64,000 bases of DNA from Anaerotignum faecicola (GCF_003865035.1 NZ_BHVZ01000001.1:682001-746000); one strand, 5' to 3'; shown: positions 17,459 through 25,864, counted from the first letter of the stretch. The notes: generated by a model not told the origin, from the letters alone. Numbers and translations are program-made.

Positions 17459-18175
17459 ATGTTGGAATTGAAGAATATCTGTTTTTCCGCAGACGGAAAG
17501 CAGATTCTCAAGGACATCAATCTCAGGATTGATGATGCGAAATTCATCGTAATTACAGGCCCCAACGGCAGTGGTAAATCCACTCTGGCAAGAATCATCA
17601 GCGGGATTCTGACCCCCGACAGCGGTCAGATTCTCCTTGACGGCGAGGATATCACAGCCCTCGGCATTACAGAGCGTGCAAGAAAGGGCATCAGCTTTGC
17701 CTTTCAGCAGCCCGTTCGTTTCAAGGGTGTTACCGTAAAGGATCTGATTTGTCTGGCGAGCGGACAGGATTTAAGCACAGCAGATGCCTGTCAGTATCTG
17801 TCCGAGGTTGGCATGTGCGCCAAGGATTACATCGACCGTGAGGTAAACGCAAGCCTTTCCGGCGGTGAGCTGAAGCGTATCGAAATCGCAACCGTTATGG
17901 CAAGAAAAACAAAGCTGACCCTGTTCGATGAGCCCGAAGCAGGCATTGACCTTTGGAGCTTTAAAAATCTGATTGATGTATTTGAAAAAATGCACGAAGA
18001 AATTCAGGGCTCTATCATCATCATTTCCCATCAGGAAAGAATTCTGAATATCGCCGATCAGGTGGTTCTGCTGAGCGCCGGCGAGGTAAAGCAGATTGGT
18101 ACAAAGGAAGATGTTCTGCCCGGTCTGTTCGGCATGGAAACAGGCTGCAGATATTTCAAGGGAGGTGACGAATGA
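17459..18175 (+). CDS. sufC: SufC-like Fe-S cluster assembly ATPase
   Basis: A 238-residue ABC-type ATPase without membrane segments. Walker A GPNGSGKST (about residues 34-42), Q-loop FAFQQP, signature ASLSGGELKR and Walker B LTLFDEPEAGID follow the SufC pattern, including the Q-loop and D-loop wording typical of SufC rather than transporters. It partners the downstream SufB/D-like scaffold protein. The gene order C-B alone, without SufS, SufU or SufD, corresponds to the minimal SUF systems of anaerobic bacteria and archaea. ATG preceded by CAGGAGGAATC; it ends overlapping the next ATG. Confidence 0.88.
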   Translation: MLELKNICFSADGKQILKDINLRIDDAKFIVITGPNGSGKSTLARIISGILTPDSGQILLDGEDITALGITERARKGISFAFQQPVRFKGVTVKDLICLASGQDLSTADACQYLSEVGMCAKDYIDREVNASLSGGELKRIEIATVMARKTKLTLFDEPEAGIDLWSFKNLIDVFEKMHEEIQGSIIIISHQERILNIADQVVLLSAGEVKQIGTKEDVLPGLFGMETGCRYFKGGDE

Positions 18176-19098
18176 TGCTCAATGATATCGTAAAAAACCT
18201 TCTGAAGGAGGTTTCCGGCATTGCGGAAATCCCTGCAAATGCTGCATTTAACATCCGCAACAACAGCAAGAGCGAGGGCAGACATTCCACAGAAAATATT
18301 GATATTGTCCCCAAGGAGGGCGGCTCCGGTCTGGATATTTATGTAAAGCCCTTTACCAAAAACGAAAACGTACACATCCCTGCGCTGATTACACAGGATG
18401 GTGTGTCCGAGGTGGTTTATAATGATTTCCACATCGGTGAGGGTGCGGAAATTGAAATTATCGCCGGCTGCGGCATCCATAACTGCGGCTGTGATGATTC
18501 TGTCCATGAAGGGATTCACCGTTTCTTCCTTGGCAAAAATTCCAAGGTTGTTTATATCGAAAAGCACATCGGTGAGGGGGACGGCAGCGGCAAACGCATC
18601 ATTAACCCCCAGACACATGTAGAAGCAGAGGAAAACGCCTATATCGAAATGGATACCGTTCAGCTGAAGGGTGTCGATTCCACAAAGCGCGTTTCCAGCG
18701 CAAAGCTTGGCCCCGGCGCAACCATCGTCATCAAGGAAAAAATCATGACACACGGACATCAGACGGCGGAAACCTCCTTTGATGTCAGTCTGGATGGCGC
18801 AGGCTCCAGTGCAAAGCTGATTTCCCGTTCTGTTGCAAGGGATTTCTCCAGACAGCTCTTCCGTTCCAAAATCATCGGCAACACAGACTGCTACGGTCAC
18901 TCCGAATGTGATGCCATCATCATGGATAACGGCGTAGTTGCGGCTGAGCCCGAAATCATTGCGAACCATGTGGATGCATCTCTGGTGCATGAGGCGGCAA
19001 TCGGCAAGATTGCAGGCGATCAGCTGGTCAAGCTGATGACCCTTGGGCTGACAGAAAAAGAAGCGGAAGCGCAGATTATCAACGGCTTCCTGAAATAA
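18172..19098 (+). CDS. sufB: SufB/SufD-family Fe-S cluster scaffold
   Basis: A 308-residue protein of the SufB/D beta-helix family, shorter than E. coli SufB (about 495). The C-terminal SufB/D core is present: LISRSVARDFSRQLFRSKIIGN, GHSECDAIIMD, and EAAIGKIAGDQLVKLMTLGL. Cys, His and Glu residues in AGCGIHNCGCDDSVHEG may take part in cluster binding. With SufC it forms the minimal assembly complex. Two ATGs stand in tandem after GGGAGGTGACGA; the first overlaps the sufC stop as ATGA. Confidence 0.88.
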   Translation: MMLNDIVKNLLKEVSGIAEIPANAAFNIRNNSKSEGRHSTENIDIVPKEGGSGLDIYVKPFTKNENVHIPALITQDGVSEVVYNDFHIGEGAEIEIIAGCGIHNCGCDDSVHEGIHRFFLGKNSKVVYIEKHIGEGDGSGKRIINPQTHVEAEENAYIEMDTVQLKGVDSTKRVSSAKLGPGATIVIKEKIMTHGHQTAETSFDVSLDGAGSSAKLISRSVARDFSRQLFRSKIIGNTDCYGHSECDAIIMDNGVVAAEPEIIANHVDASLVHEAAIGKIAGDQLVKLMTLGLTEKEAEAQIINGFLK

Positions 19099-19117
19099 CC
19101 CAAAGGAGATGGGCAAT

Positions 19118-19642
19118 TTGAGCACTACTGTGAAAAAAGAGGTCATCAGTTGGGTAAAAACAATTCTTCTGGCGGCGGTGCTGGCAGGGCTGGTCAATTC
19201 CTTCCTCATTGTAAATGCGGAGGTGCCGACGGGCTCCATGGAAAATACCATCATGGCAGGCGACCGCATCCTTGCACTCAGAACCTCCTATTGGTTTGAT
19301 GAGCCGGAGGCGGGGGATATCGTGGTGTTCCGTTATCCGGATGATGAAACGGGCAAAACGCTTTATGTCAAGCGAATCATCGGCACCCCCGGTGATACCG
19401 TTGAGATGTCGAACGGCACGGTTTATGTCAATGGCAAGGCCCTGCAGGAGGATTACATCGCAGAGGTGACACAGGGCAGCTACGGCCCCTATGTTGTACC
19501 CGATGGCTGCTATTTCATGATGGGGGATAACCGCAATCATTCGCAGGATTCCCGTTTCTGGAGAAATCAATATGTAGAAAAGGATGAAATTCTGGGTAAG
19601 GTTGTTTTGCGTTACTATAAAGGCTTTAAGTGGATTTCCTGA
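19118..19642 (+). CDS. lepB: Signal peptidase I
   Basis: A 174-residue membrane-anchored serine peptidase that removes signal peptides from secreted proteins. One N-terminal membrane helix (about residues 12-33) is followed by the catalytic Ser40 in VPTGSMENTI and Lys85 in LYVKRIIGTPGD; GDNRNHSQDSR is the fourth conserved box. The Shine-Dalgarno AAAGGAG is directly followed by an ATG at 19109, too close to be used; a TTG at 19118 has nine-base spacing and is preferred. It follows sufB by 19 bp and probably shares its transcript. Confidence 0.9.
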   Translation: MSTTVKKEVISWVKTILLAAVLAGLVNSFLIVNAEVPTGSMENTIMAGDRILALRTSYWFDEPEAGDIVVFRYPDDETGKTLYVKRIIGTPGDTVEMSNGTVYVNGKALQEDYIAEVTQGSYGPYVVPDGCYFMMGDNRNHSQDSRFWRNQYVEKDEILGKVVLRYYKGFKWIS

Positions 19643-19658
19643 TAGGAGGGACGGTACG

Positions 19659-20108
19659 ATGGAATTAAAAACAAGAGATAAGATCATTGTGATTGTTCTG
19701 GTTATTGTAGCATTGGCAGTATTCTTTGGCGGCAGATATCGCGATAATCATACTCATTTTACAACAGAAAAATGGGTTTCCGCCGTAGGGAATGACCGTC
19801 AGAAAATCGTACAGAATCTGCTGGATCGTACTGTTTTCCCCGGCATGACAGAAGCCGAGGTGAAGGAGCTTCTGGGCGAGCCGGAGGAGGAAGCAGATAC
19901 CTTCCTGACCTATTATTTGGGAATTCCTCAGGGTATCTTCGGCACATCTGTGGATGGGGAGAAGGAATATCTTCTGATTTCTCTGGATGAGGATGGCAAG
20001 GCAACTGCGGCAGAGGTTATGACCGGCAAGATTCTGCCAAAGGAAAGCAAATTCCGTATCATCGGTGAGAATACAGACGATGCAGTGGTTCACCCTGCGG
20101 AGCAGTAA
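19659..20108 (+). CDS. Membrane-anchored protein with SmpA/BamE-like fold hints
   Basis: A 149-residue protein with one N-terminal membrane helix (about residues 9-24: IIVIVLVIVALAVFFGG) and an extracytoplasmic domain. The segment FPGMTEAEVKELLGEPEEE is similar to the SmpA/OmlA-type motif seen in small lipid-anchored proteins. Function unknown. The ATG has TAGGAGGG upstream; an in-frame ATG 25 codons earlier lies inside lepB and is rejected. It is 16 bp downstream of lepB and likely co-transcribed. Confidence 0.7.
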   Translation: MELKTRDKIIVIVLVIVALAVFFGGRYRDNHTHFTTEKWVSAVGNDRQKIVQNLLDRTVFPGMTEAEVKELLGEPEEEADTFLTYYLGIPQGIFGTSVDGEKEYLLISLDEDGKATAAEVMTGKILPKESKFRIIGENTDDAVVHPAEQ

Positions 20109-20123
20109 AAGGAGGAATCTGAA

Positions 20124-20324
20124 ATGAAATGTCCTTTTTGCGGAAATGAAATGAAGGAAGGCACGCTCCATTCCGGCGGCAGATATGTCCAGTGGAAGGG
20201 CGTGGATGCCGAAGGCAGGAAAGAGGAATACCTTCTGGCAAAGAGCTATATGGGCGGTGCCAAAATGGAAGGGCACCTCTGTGTAGAATGTAGAAAAGTG
20301 ATTCTGGATATCGATCAATTCTAA
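20124..20324 (+). CDS. Small zinc-ribbon protein (PF20097 type)
   Basis: A 66-residue protein with CPFC near the N-terminus and CVEC near the C-terminus, spaced as a zinc ribbon, plus the conserved GRYVQWKG stretch. This matches a family of tiny proteins widespread in clostridia whose function is not known. ATG preceded by AAAAGGAGGAATC; 15 bp after the previous stop. Confidence 0.78.
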   Translation: MKCPFCGNEMKEGTLHSGGRYVQWKGVDAEGRKEEYLLAKSYMGGAKMEGHLCVECRKVILDIDQF

Positions 20325-20464
20325 GTATTTTTGTAGGATTTTCCGGAAGGCTGAAAGCCGCTTTGTGAAGAAGTGGAGAATTTCGGAATTTCGGTAGTGA
20401 AAAAGCCGCTTTTGTGGTAAGATAGAAATGGAATAGAGTCTATAAAAAGAAGGAGGTCTTTCTG

Positions 20465-20665
20465 ATGAAAGTAACAAAAGATATGACAATTGGCGAGCTG
20501 CTGATGGCAGACAGAGGCGCAGGCATGATTCTGATGCAGAATGGTATGCATTGTGTTGGCTGCCCTTCCGCCGCAGGCGAAACACTGGAGGAAGCATCCA
20601 TGGTACACGGCATGGACTGCGATAAACTGGTTACAGAGCTGAATGCTTATCTGGAAGCAAAATAA
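20465..20665 (+). CDS. DUF1858 redox-disulfide domain protein
   Basis: A 66-residue protein of the hybrid-cluster-protein-associated DUF1858 family. The family motif GMHCVGCPSAAGETLEEA holds the CxxC pair that can form a redox disulfide. Such proteins are found near hybrid cluster protein and other redox genes in anaerobes; here its neighbours are a PF20097 zinc ribbon and a flavoprotein. Start supported by AAGGAGG. A terminator follows directly. Confidence 0.85.
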   Translation: MKVTKDMTIGELLMADRGAGMILMQNGMHCVGCPSAAGETLEEASMVHGMDCDKLVTELNAYLEAK

Positions 20666-20678
20666 GAGACACAAACAG

Positions 20679-20710
20679 GGATGGTGCAAGGGCTTGCATC
20701 ATCCTTTTTG
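20679..20710 (+). terminator. Terminator after the DUF1858 gene
   Basis: GGATGGTGCAAG pairs with CTTGCATCATCC and is followed by TTTTTG. Confidence 0.85.
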
Positions 20711-20778
20711 TAAAGAGAGAAAAATTTTTAAAGAAGGAAAATTTTTAAAAGAGAGTAAAGAGAACAGGAGGAGAAGAT

Positions 20779-21399
20779 ATGAAGGTACTTCTGGTGAACG
20801 GCAGCCCCAATGGGCACGGCTGTACCTATACGGCATTGAAGGAAATCGAAAAAACACTGCGCGCCGAGGGCGTGGAAACAGAAATGTTCTACCTTGGCAA
20901 TAAGCCTATCGGCGGCTGTCTGGGCTGTGGCGCATGCAAAAAGCTTGGCAAATGTGTGCAGGAGGATGTGGTGAATAAGCTGCTGCCGAAGGCACTCGAA
21001 GCAGACGGCATCGTGCTTGGCGCACCTGTGCATTACGCCTCCGCCGCAGGGCAGGCCTCCTGCGCGTATGATAGATTATTTGTGATGTCCAACGGTGCCT
21101 TTGCCAATAAATTGGGCGCAGCTGTGGTTTCCTGCCGTAGGGGCGGCGCATCCGCAACCTTTGATCAGCTGAATAAATACTTTACCATCAGTAATATGCC
21201 CGTCGTTTCCGGTACATACTGGAATCAGGTGCATGGCAATACGCCGGATGAGGTCAAGCAGGATTTGGAAGGAATGCAGAACATGCGCGCCATCGGGCGG
21301 AATATGGCTTGGCTGCTGAAGTGTATCGAGGCAGGCAAAAATGCAGGTGTCGCTTTGCCCGAGCAGGAAGAAAAAATCAAGACCAACTACATCAGATAA
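20779..21399 (+). CDS. NADPH-dependent FMN reductase / flavodoxin family protein
   Basis: A 206-residue flavoprotein of the iron-sulfur-flavoprotein-like branch. LLVNGSPNGHGCTY is the FMN phosphate loop; GCLGCGACKKLGKC is a cysteine-rich loop often involved in Fe-S or redox roles, with four cysteines in compact spacing. GIVLGAPVHYASAAGQASCAYDR forms the flavin-facing region. Electron donor and acceptor unknown. ATG with CAGGAGGAG. It precedes a strong bidirectional terminator. Confidence 0.88.
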   Translation: MKVLLVNGSPNGHGCTYTALKEIEKTLRAEGVETEMFYLGNKPIGGCLGCGACKKLGKCVQEDVVNKLLPKALEADGIVLGAPVHYASAAGQASCAYDRLFVMSNGAFANKLGAAVVSCRRGGASATFDQLNKYFTISNMPVVSGTYWNQVHGNTPDEVKQDLEGMQNMRAIGRNMAWLLKCIEAGKNAGVALPEQEEKIKTNYIR

Positions 21400-21481
21400 C
21401 TTTTTCGGGGCTGTCCTCATGCCCCTTGATGCAGATACGCAAAAGCGATGCTTTTGCAAAAAATAAAAAAGGCTTTCTCTA

Positions 21482-21534
21482 AAACGGAACCGAACCACCT
21501 TATGCGGACAGCACAAAATGGTTCGGTTCCGTTT
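21482..21534. terminator. Bidirectional terminator with 16-bp perfect stem
   Basis: AAACGGAACCGAACCA pairs perfectly with TGGTTCGGTTCCGTTT around a 21-nt loop between convergent genes; T-rich on both flanks. Confidence 0.88.
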
Positions 21535-21552
21535 CTTTCAATATGAAATTTT

Positions 21553-22068
21553 TTATGCCGTCAGCTCCGCAAACGCCTTCTGATACGCCGCCTTCGTTCC
21601 TTCGTCAAAGCAGACCAGAATAATCTGCTCCATCGTATCATCCGTTTCCAGAAAATGCAGGATTTCGCCTACGGCAATCTTCGCCGCTAAGTCAATCGGG
21701 AATCGATATACTCCCGTGCTGATGGAAGGGAATGCGATGCTCTTGACACCATACTCCTTCGCCAATGCCAGACAATTCCGATAGCAATTTGCCAGAAGAT
21801 CCTCCTCGCCCCATTTCCCGCCGCGCCAAATGGGACCGGGCGTATGAATGACATATTTTGCCTTCAATTTGTAGCCCTTCGTGATTTTTGCTTCACCTGT
21901 ACGGCAGCCATGCAGCGTTTCACATTCTGCCAGAAGCTCCGGCCCCGCCGCCCGATGAATGGCACCATCTACACCGCCGCCCCCAAGCAGGGATGTATTG
22001 GCGGCATTGACAATCGCATCTGTTTTCGCCTTTACAATATCACCTTTTACAATAGACAAACGTTTCAT
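21553..22068 (-). CDS. ymdB: Macro-domain O-acetyl-ADP-ribose deacetylase
   Basis: A 171-residue macro domain that binds and hydrolyses ADP-ribose derivatives. The ADP-ribose site is formed by GDIVKAKTDAIVNAANTSLLGGGGVDGAIHRAAG read as consecutive motifs, and the second loop is AFPSISTGVYRFP. Length and motifs match YmdB-type deacetylases. Start at MKRLSIVKGDI with GGGGGA upstream; earlier ATGs lack a ribosome-binding site. Confidence 0.92.
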   Translation of the reverse strand: MKRLSIVKGDIVKAKTDAIVNAANTSLLGGGGVDGAIHRAAGPELLAECETLHGCRTGEAKITKGYKLKAKYVIHTPGPIWRGGKWGEEDLLANCYRNCLALAKEYGVKSIAFPSISTGVYRFPIDLAAKIAVGEILHFLETDDTMEQIILVCFDEGTKAAYQKAFAELTA

Positions 22069-22189
22069 TTCGCAATCCCCCTTTGTCAGATTCCCTTGTC
22101 CCATCATTTTATCCTCTTTCTGAAAATTCGTAAAGCGATTTTTCAAAAAAAACTTTCAAATTCCTATATTTTTGCTCATTTTTCACAAA

Positions 22190-22222
22190 AAAACAAGCCG
22201 AACCCCAAATTCAGCTTGTTCT
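22190..22222 (-). terminator. Terminator of the spoIID-spoIIQ unit
   Basis: On the - strand ACAAGCTGAA pairs with TTCGGCTTGT and is followed by seven T. Confidence 0.9.
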
Positions 22223-22226
22223 GTTT

Positions 22227-22934
22227 TCATTCTGCGGTTTTCATTTTCTCCATCGGGTTCTGCGGTTCTCCGTTCTGCTCCATGGCAAAAATCAGATGCT
22301 CTCCCAGTGCCACACCGTATTTCGTCGGCGCGGCAACCGTTCCGATCCGCTGCCCCTGTTTCACGCTTTCTCCTTCCTTGACTGCTACGGCATCTGCAAG
22401 CTGACCGTATGTAGTCAGCCAATCCTCGCCATGTGCAATCCTCACCAGATTCCCTGCCTGCGCGTCCTTCTTTACCTCCTTCACCACGCCGTCTGCCGCA
22501 GCCTTCACCTCTGTCCCCTGCTTCGCAGAAAGGCTAACAGATGCGTTCGTGCGATACTGCTCCAGTGTCGGGTCATAAATGGCATGGTCTGTGCTGTACC
22601 CCAAAACCACCTTCATTTCCCCCTCCAGCGGCGCCGCAAACACAGGCTGTCCGTTTTTCCTTGCAGGCTGTGCTTTCGTTTCCTTTGCTTCCTTCGTTTC
22701 CTTTATTTCCTTTGTTTTCTCGACTTCCCTCTGCTGCTCCGCCTGCGCAATCTCGATTGTTTTGCTCTGTACCGCTGTCACAGGCTGTTCCTTCTGCAGG
22801 GTCTCGCTGCCCCCTGCCTTTCCTCTGTCCATGGCGCGATATGTCACCCCTGCGCCCACTGCCAGCAGGCAAAAGCAGCAGCAAACCGCCACAATCTGCA
22901 AGCCTCGTGCGGCTCTTCTTTCTTTTTGATTCAT
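22227..22934 (-). CDS. spoIIQ: SpoIIQ-like M23 peptidase-fold protein
   Basis: A 235-residue protein with one N-terminal membrane helix (about residues 13-33), a charged linker rich in KET repeats, and a C-terminal LytM/M23 fold (GTEVKAAADGVVKEV, GNLVRIAHG, YGQLADAVAVKEGESVKQGQRIG). In sporulating cells SpoIIQ in the forespore membrane forms a channel and zipper with mother-cell SpoIIIAH. The zinc ligands look lost: the HxxxD region reads NASVS and HxH reads HLI, so it is probably structural, as in Bacillus. Placement right after spoIID supports the call. Confidence 0.85.
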   Translation of the reverse strand: MNQKERRAARGLQIVAVCCCFCLLAVGAGVTYRAMDRGKAGGSETLQKEQPVTAVQSKTIEIAQAEQQREVEKTKEIKETKEAKETKAQPARKNGQPVFAAPLEGEMKVVLGYSTDHAIYDPTLEQYRTNASVSLSAKQGTEVKAAADGVVKEVKKDAQAGNLVRIAHGEDWLTTYGQLADAVAVKEGESVKQGQRIGTVAAPTKYGVALGEHLIFAMEQNGEPQNPMEKMKTAE

Positions 22935-22975
22935 ATTAACACCTCCGATGCTATTGTTGCCATAGGAGGATTTTT

Positions 22976-23878
22976 TTATTCGAGAATCGAAAAGGAGATA
23001 CCTGTATAATAATGCCGCAGAATTTCATGATAATTTTTCCCCTGCTCTGCCAGAAAGGATGCCCCATATTGGCTCATGCCTGCCCCATGCCCATAGCCAT
23101 GCACCGTAAAAATATAGCTGTCCCCGTTTTTCGCAATCGTGAAATCCGCACTTCTAAGCCCTAGCCTCTCTCGTATCTCCCTGCCGGAAAAGGTCTTGCT
23201 CCCTGCCTGCACCTCCGCCACATAGCCTGCCTCCGTCCGTTTCCTCACAGAAACTGCCGCATCGCCCGCAATCCCAAGCCGTTCCGCCAATGCCTTCGCC
23301 GCAATCGTTACCGTTGTCTCATTGTTCGGTGCCTGCCTGTCCCCCTTGCTGTCCACGCTTTTCAGATACGGCACCGCCGTATTCCACACATGCGCCGCAT
23401 CCTCCGTCCTTCCGCCGCTCTGTGCATGAAAGGCGGCAAGAATCGGTTCCCCGTCATAGGTCATAATCTCCCCTGCCGTTGCGCGGACGGCACTATGGAT
23501 TTTCCCGGCATATAGGGCATAGCCTTCGCCCCATTTTTCCTTCTGCTCCGCTTCGGAAAGGTACGCCTGTCCCACGTCATAAAGCACAGCCCTGCTTCCT
23601 GCCGCCTGCATCTGCCGCACCTGATAGGTTCTTGCCGCAACCGCCTGCGCCTTGAGTGCCTCCTCCGGAAAGGCGGCAGGCATTTCCGCCGCCACTACCC
23701 CTGCCACATATTCCTCCAGCTCCGTATCCAAGGGCGCAAGGTCTGCCAGACCATAAAGCACCTGCGCCTCCTGCGGCAGCTCTTGCCCTAAGCCACCACA
23801 GAGTATCGTCAGCAATAGCGGCAGCAAAAGCACCGCCACAACCACATATAACAGCAGAAAGCCGCACTGTTTTTTCAT
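22976..23878 (-). CDS. spoIID: Stage II sporulation protein D, peptidoglycan lytic transglycosylase
   Basis: A 300-residue membrane-anchored enzyme that with SpoIIM and SpoIIP degrades septal peptidoglycan to drive engulfment. N-terminal membrane helix (about 6-28). The catalytic Glu65 lies in VVAAEMPAAFPEEALKAQA; the zinc/donut region includes HAQSGGRT and the conserved YGHGAGMSQYGA near the C-terminus. Start with GAAGGGATG upstream. It leads a two-gene spoIID-spoIIQ unit 41 bp apart, the usual clostridial order, expected to be under mother-cell sigma-E. Confidence 0.95.
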   Translation of the reverse strand: MKKQCGFLLLYVVVAVLLLPLLLTILCGGLGQELPQEAQVLYGLADLAPLDTELEEYVAGVVAAEMPAAFPEEALKAQAVAARTYQVRQMQAAGSRAVLYDVGQAYLSEAEQKEKWGEGYALYAGKIHSAVRATAGEIMTYDGEPILAAFHAQSGGRTEDAAHVWNTAVPYLKSVDSKGDRQAPNNETTVTIAAKALAERLGIAGDAAVSVRKRTEAGYVAEVQAGSKTFSGREIRERLGLRSADFTIAKNGDSYIFTVHGYGHGAGMSQYGASFLAEQGKNYHEILRHYYTGISFSILE

Positions 23879-23932
23879 TTCGTCACATCCCTTCTTTCAA
23901 GGATATGTCTTTCTCTCCCACAAAATGATTGC

Positions 23933-23970
23933 ACAAAAAAAGCCTTGGATGTCTCTTTCATCCAAAGCTT
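23933..23970 (-). terminator. Terminator of the membrane-protein gene at 24.0-24.8 kb
   Basis: On the - strand AGCTTTGGATG pairs with CATCCAAGGCT and is followed by seven T. Confidence 0.88.
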
Positions 23971-24009
23971 TCTTTCTTACCTGCTTCGACTTCAAAGCCC
24001 GATTTCGGC

Positions 24010-24813
24010 TTATTTCAATATCCAGAACAGCCAAACACCAAAAGCCATCACCAGAATATTCAGGAATATCCCTCGTTTGGCATATTTTCTGTCCATCCTT
24101 CGTACACGCTTGAAAAAATCGGGGTTTTCCAGGTCCGTCAAATATAATCCGCCCAGTATTCCCGTTCCGATTTGCAGCCGCAGGTTTTTTTCGCGCCGCA
24201 GCATAAAATATGTGCGCTTCGTCAGCTCAAAATGGTAGGTTACGCCATTGCTGATTCCCTCCAGAAAATAGCCCTGCTTGGCAACCTTTTCCGCACCGCT
24301 TTCGTGTGCCAGAAAGCAGCGGCAGTTCAGCAGCACCAGCTCCCATTTTTTCAGCCGCAGGCGGTCAATCGCCGTATACACCATTTCCGTATAAAAATAA
24401 TTCAGCACCAGCAGCGGAATCGTCACAAGCACCATCCGCAGCACCTGCATCGTTTCACTGTCCCAGCCCTGGATATTCAGAATATATCCCTGCATCTGCG
24501 CCTGCGCCACGCTGTAAAACATCAGCAGAAAAATCACTGTATATAACAGCCAGAACAGCACCGGGCGCTTCTTTCTCTGCTTCACATTCCAGCCGCGCAG
24601 CTCCGCCAGCCCACTGCGGCAGACCAGAAACAGCACAAAGCAGATCAGCACCATCAGCCCGTTGACCTGCATCCCCTTCCGAAAGCTGATTGTCAGCGCG
24701 AGAATCGGCAGCAGCCATCCCGTCAAAAGACACCAGCCGATTCTGCCCGTTGTTGCCGCCACAAAAAAACACCAATATATCGTTAGCAATGTGACAAAGC
24801 CCAGCCACGCCAT
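24010..24813 (-). CDS. Polytopic membrane protein of unknown function
   Basis: A 267-residue protein that I do not recognise. It has about five N-terminal membrane helices (residues 1-150), a cytoplasmic-looking charged domain (about 155-240, including RLKKWELVLLNCRCFLAHESG and THYHFELTKRTYFMLRR-like segments), and a final hydrophobic helix at the C-terminus (LNILVMAFGVWLFWIL). Start at ATGGCGTGGCTGGGC, 21 bp after the radical SAM stop, with AAGGAG nearby, so the two are likely co-transcribed. Confidence 0.7.
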   Translation of the reverse strand: MAWLGFVTLLTIYWCFFVAATTGRIGWCLLTGWLLPILALTISFRKGMQVNGLMVLICFVLFLVCRSGLAELRGWNVKQRKKRPVLFWLLYTVIFLLMFYSVAQAQMQGYILNIQGWDSETMQVLRMVLVTIPLLVLNYFYTEMVYTAIDRLRLKKWELVLLNCRCFLAHESGAEKVAKQGYFLEGISNGVTYHFELTKRTYFMLRREKNLRLQIGTGILGGLYLTDLENPDFFKRVRRMDRKYAKRGIFLNILVMAFGVWLFWILK

Positions 24814-24834
24814 ACTACCATACTCCTTAAAGCC

Positions 24835-25707
24835 TTAAATCCCTCTGAATACATCGGGACGGAATTTACTTTTCCTTCTGCTTATTTCAATCTGCCCTAA
24901 AATCTTATCTCTTTCCCCATTCAGCGTGCCGCCCAGAGGGATATAGTTTGACGCATGATTGGAACGGAACATCGTCCCTTCCGCATCCACACTGCGGATA
25001 AACAGCTCTGTTTCATCCAGTACCTCGTGGGGTGTCAGCAGCTCAATTTCCCCTCTGTTGTACTGATCATACATTTCTGTTCCCGGCTCAATCATCAGCG
25101 TCAGAAAGCCGACATATTCCGGCTTGATTGCAGAAATCACTCTCGCACTGCCCAGTGCATGCTCTCTCCACAGCTTCTTGCCTCCCAGACCGGAAATCAC
25201 CGTCATGGAAAGAATCATTCCTGCGGCTCTTACCTTTTTGCCTGCCTCAATCATTTCGTCAGCAGTTACGCCCTTCTTCACCGCCTGCAGCACCTCATCC
25301 GCGCCGCTTTCCAGCCCCATGTAAACCATATCCAGCCCTGCCGCCTTCAATGTAGCAAGCTCCTCAGGGGTCTTGTGCAGAATATCCTTCGGCGCACCGT
25401 ATACGGAAATGCGCTCCACCTCAGGAAAAATCTCCTTGCATTTTGCAATGATATATAATAAATCCTCTGTCTTTACAATCAGGGCATCCCCATCCGCAAG
25501 GAAAATGCGGCGCACCTTAATGCGGCTGTAATAGCTTCTCGCCATTTCCAGATCCTCCACAACCTCCTCCAGCGGACGGATGCGGAATTTCTTATCTTTA
25601 TACATATTACAGAATGTGCAGGTGTTTCTTGCACAGCCAATCGTCAGCTGAATAATCAGACTGCCTGCCTCACTGGGTGGTCTATATACAGTACCTTCAT
25701 ATCTCAT
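24835..25707 (-). CDS. Radical SAM protein with CX4CX2C cluster motif
   Basis: A 290-residue radical SAM enzyme. The cluster-binding motif is GCARNTCTFC, a CX4CX2C variant found in a subgroup of COG1032-like proteins, followed by NMYKDKKFRIRP. The SAM-binding GLESGADEVL segment and TVISGLGG follow. The substrate is unknown; no B12-binding domain or auxiliary cluster domain is visible. Start with GGAGC upstream. It precedes the membrane protein in the same direction. Confidence 0.85.
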   Translation of the reverse strand: MRYEGTVYRPPSEAGSLIIQLTIGCARNTCTFCNMYKDKKFRIRPLEEVVEDLEMARSYYSRIKVRRIFLADGDALIVKTEDLLYIIAKCKEIFPEVERISVYGAPKDILHKTPEELATLKAAGLDMVYMGLESGADEVLQAVKKGVTADEMIEAGKKVRAAGMILSMTVISGLGGKKLWREHALGSARVISAIKPEYVGFLTLMIEPGTEMYDQYNRGEIELLTPHEVLDETELFIRSVDAEGTMFRSNHASNYIPLGGTLNGERDKILGQIEISRRKSKFRPDVFRGI

Positions 25708-25832
25708 ACTTCTCTATGCTCCTTTCAGATTCTCTGCGGTGCTCTGCCCAAACTTCCTATAAAAATGCAGAGACCTATCTTTTCTATTATACAGGGAAAT
25801 CCATAAATTTATCAATACCCAATTCTTTTTAA

Positions 25833-25861
25833 TTGACAATCTCTCGAATTTTGTCTATAAT
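25833..25861 (+). promoter_or_regulatory. Consensus promoter of a gene-free transcription unit
   Basis: -35 TTGACA (25833-25838), 17-nt spacer, -10 TATAAT (25856-25861); both hexamers perfect. No protein-coding gene follows on this strand for over 1.2 kb. Confidence 0.9.
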
Positions 25862-25864
25862 ATA

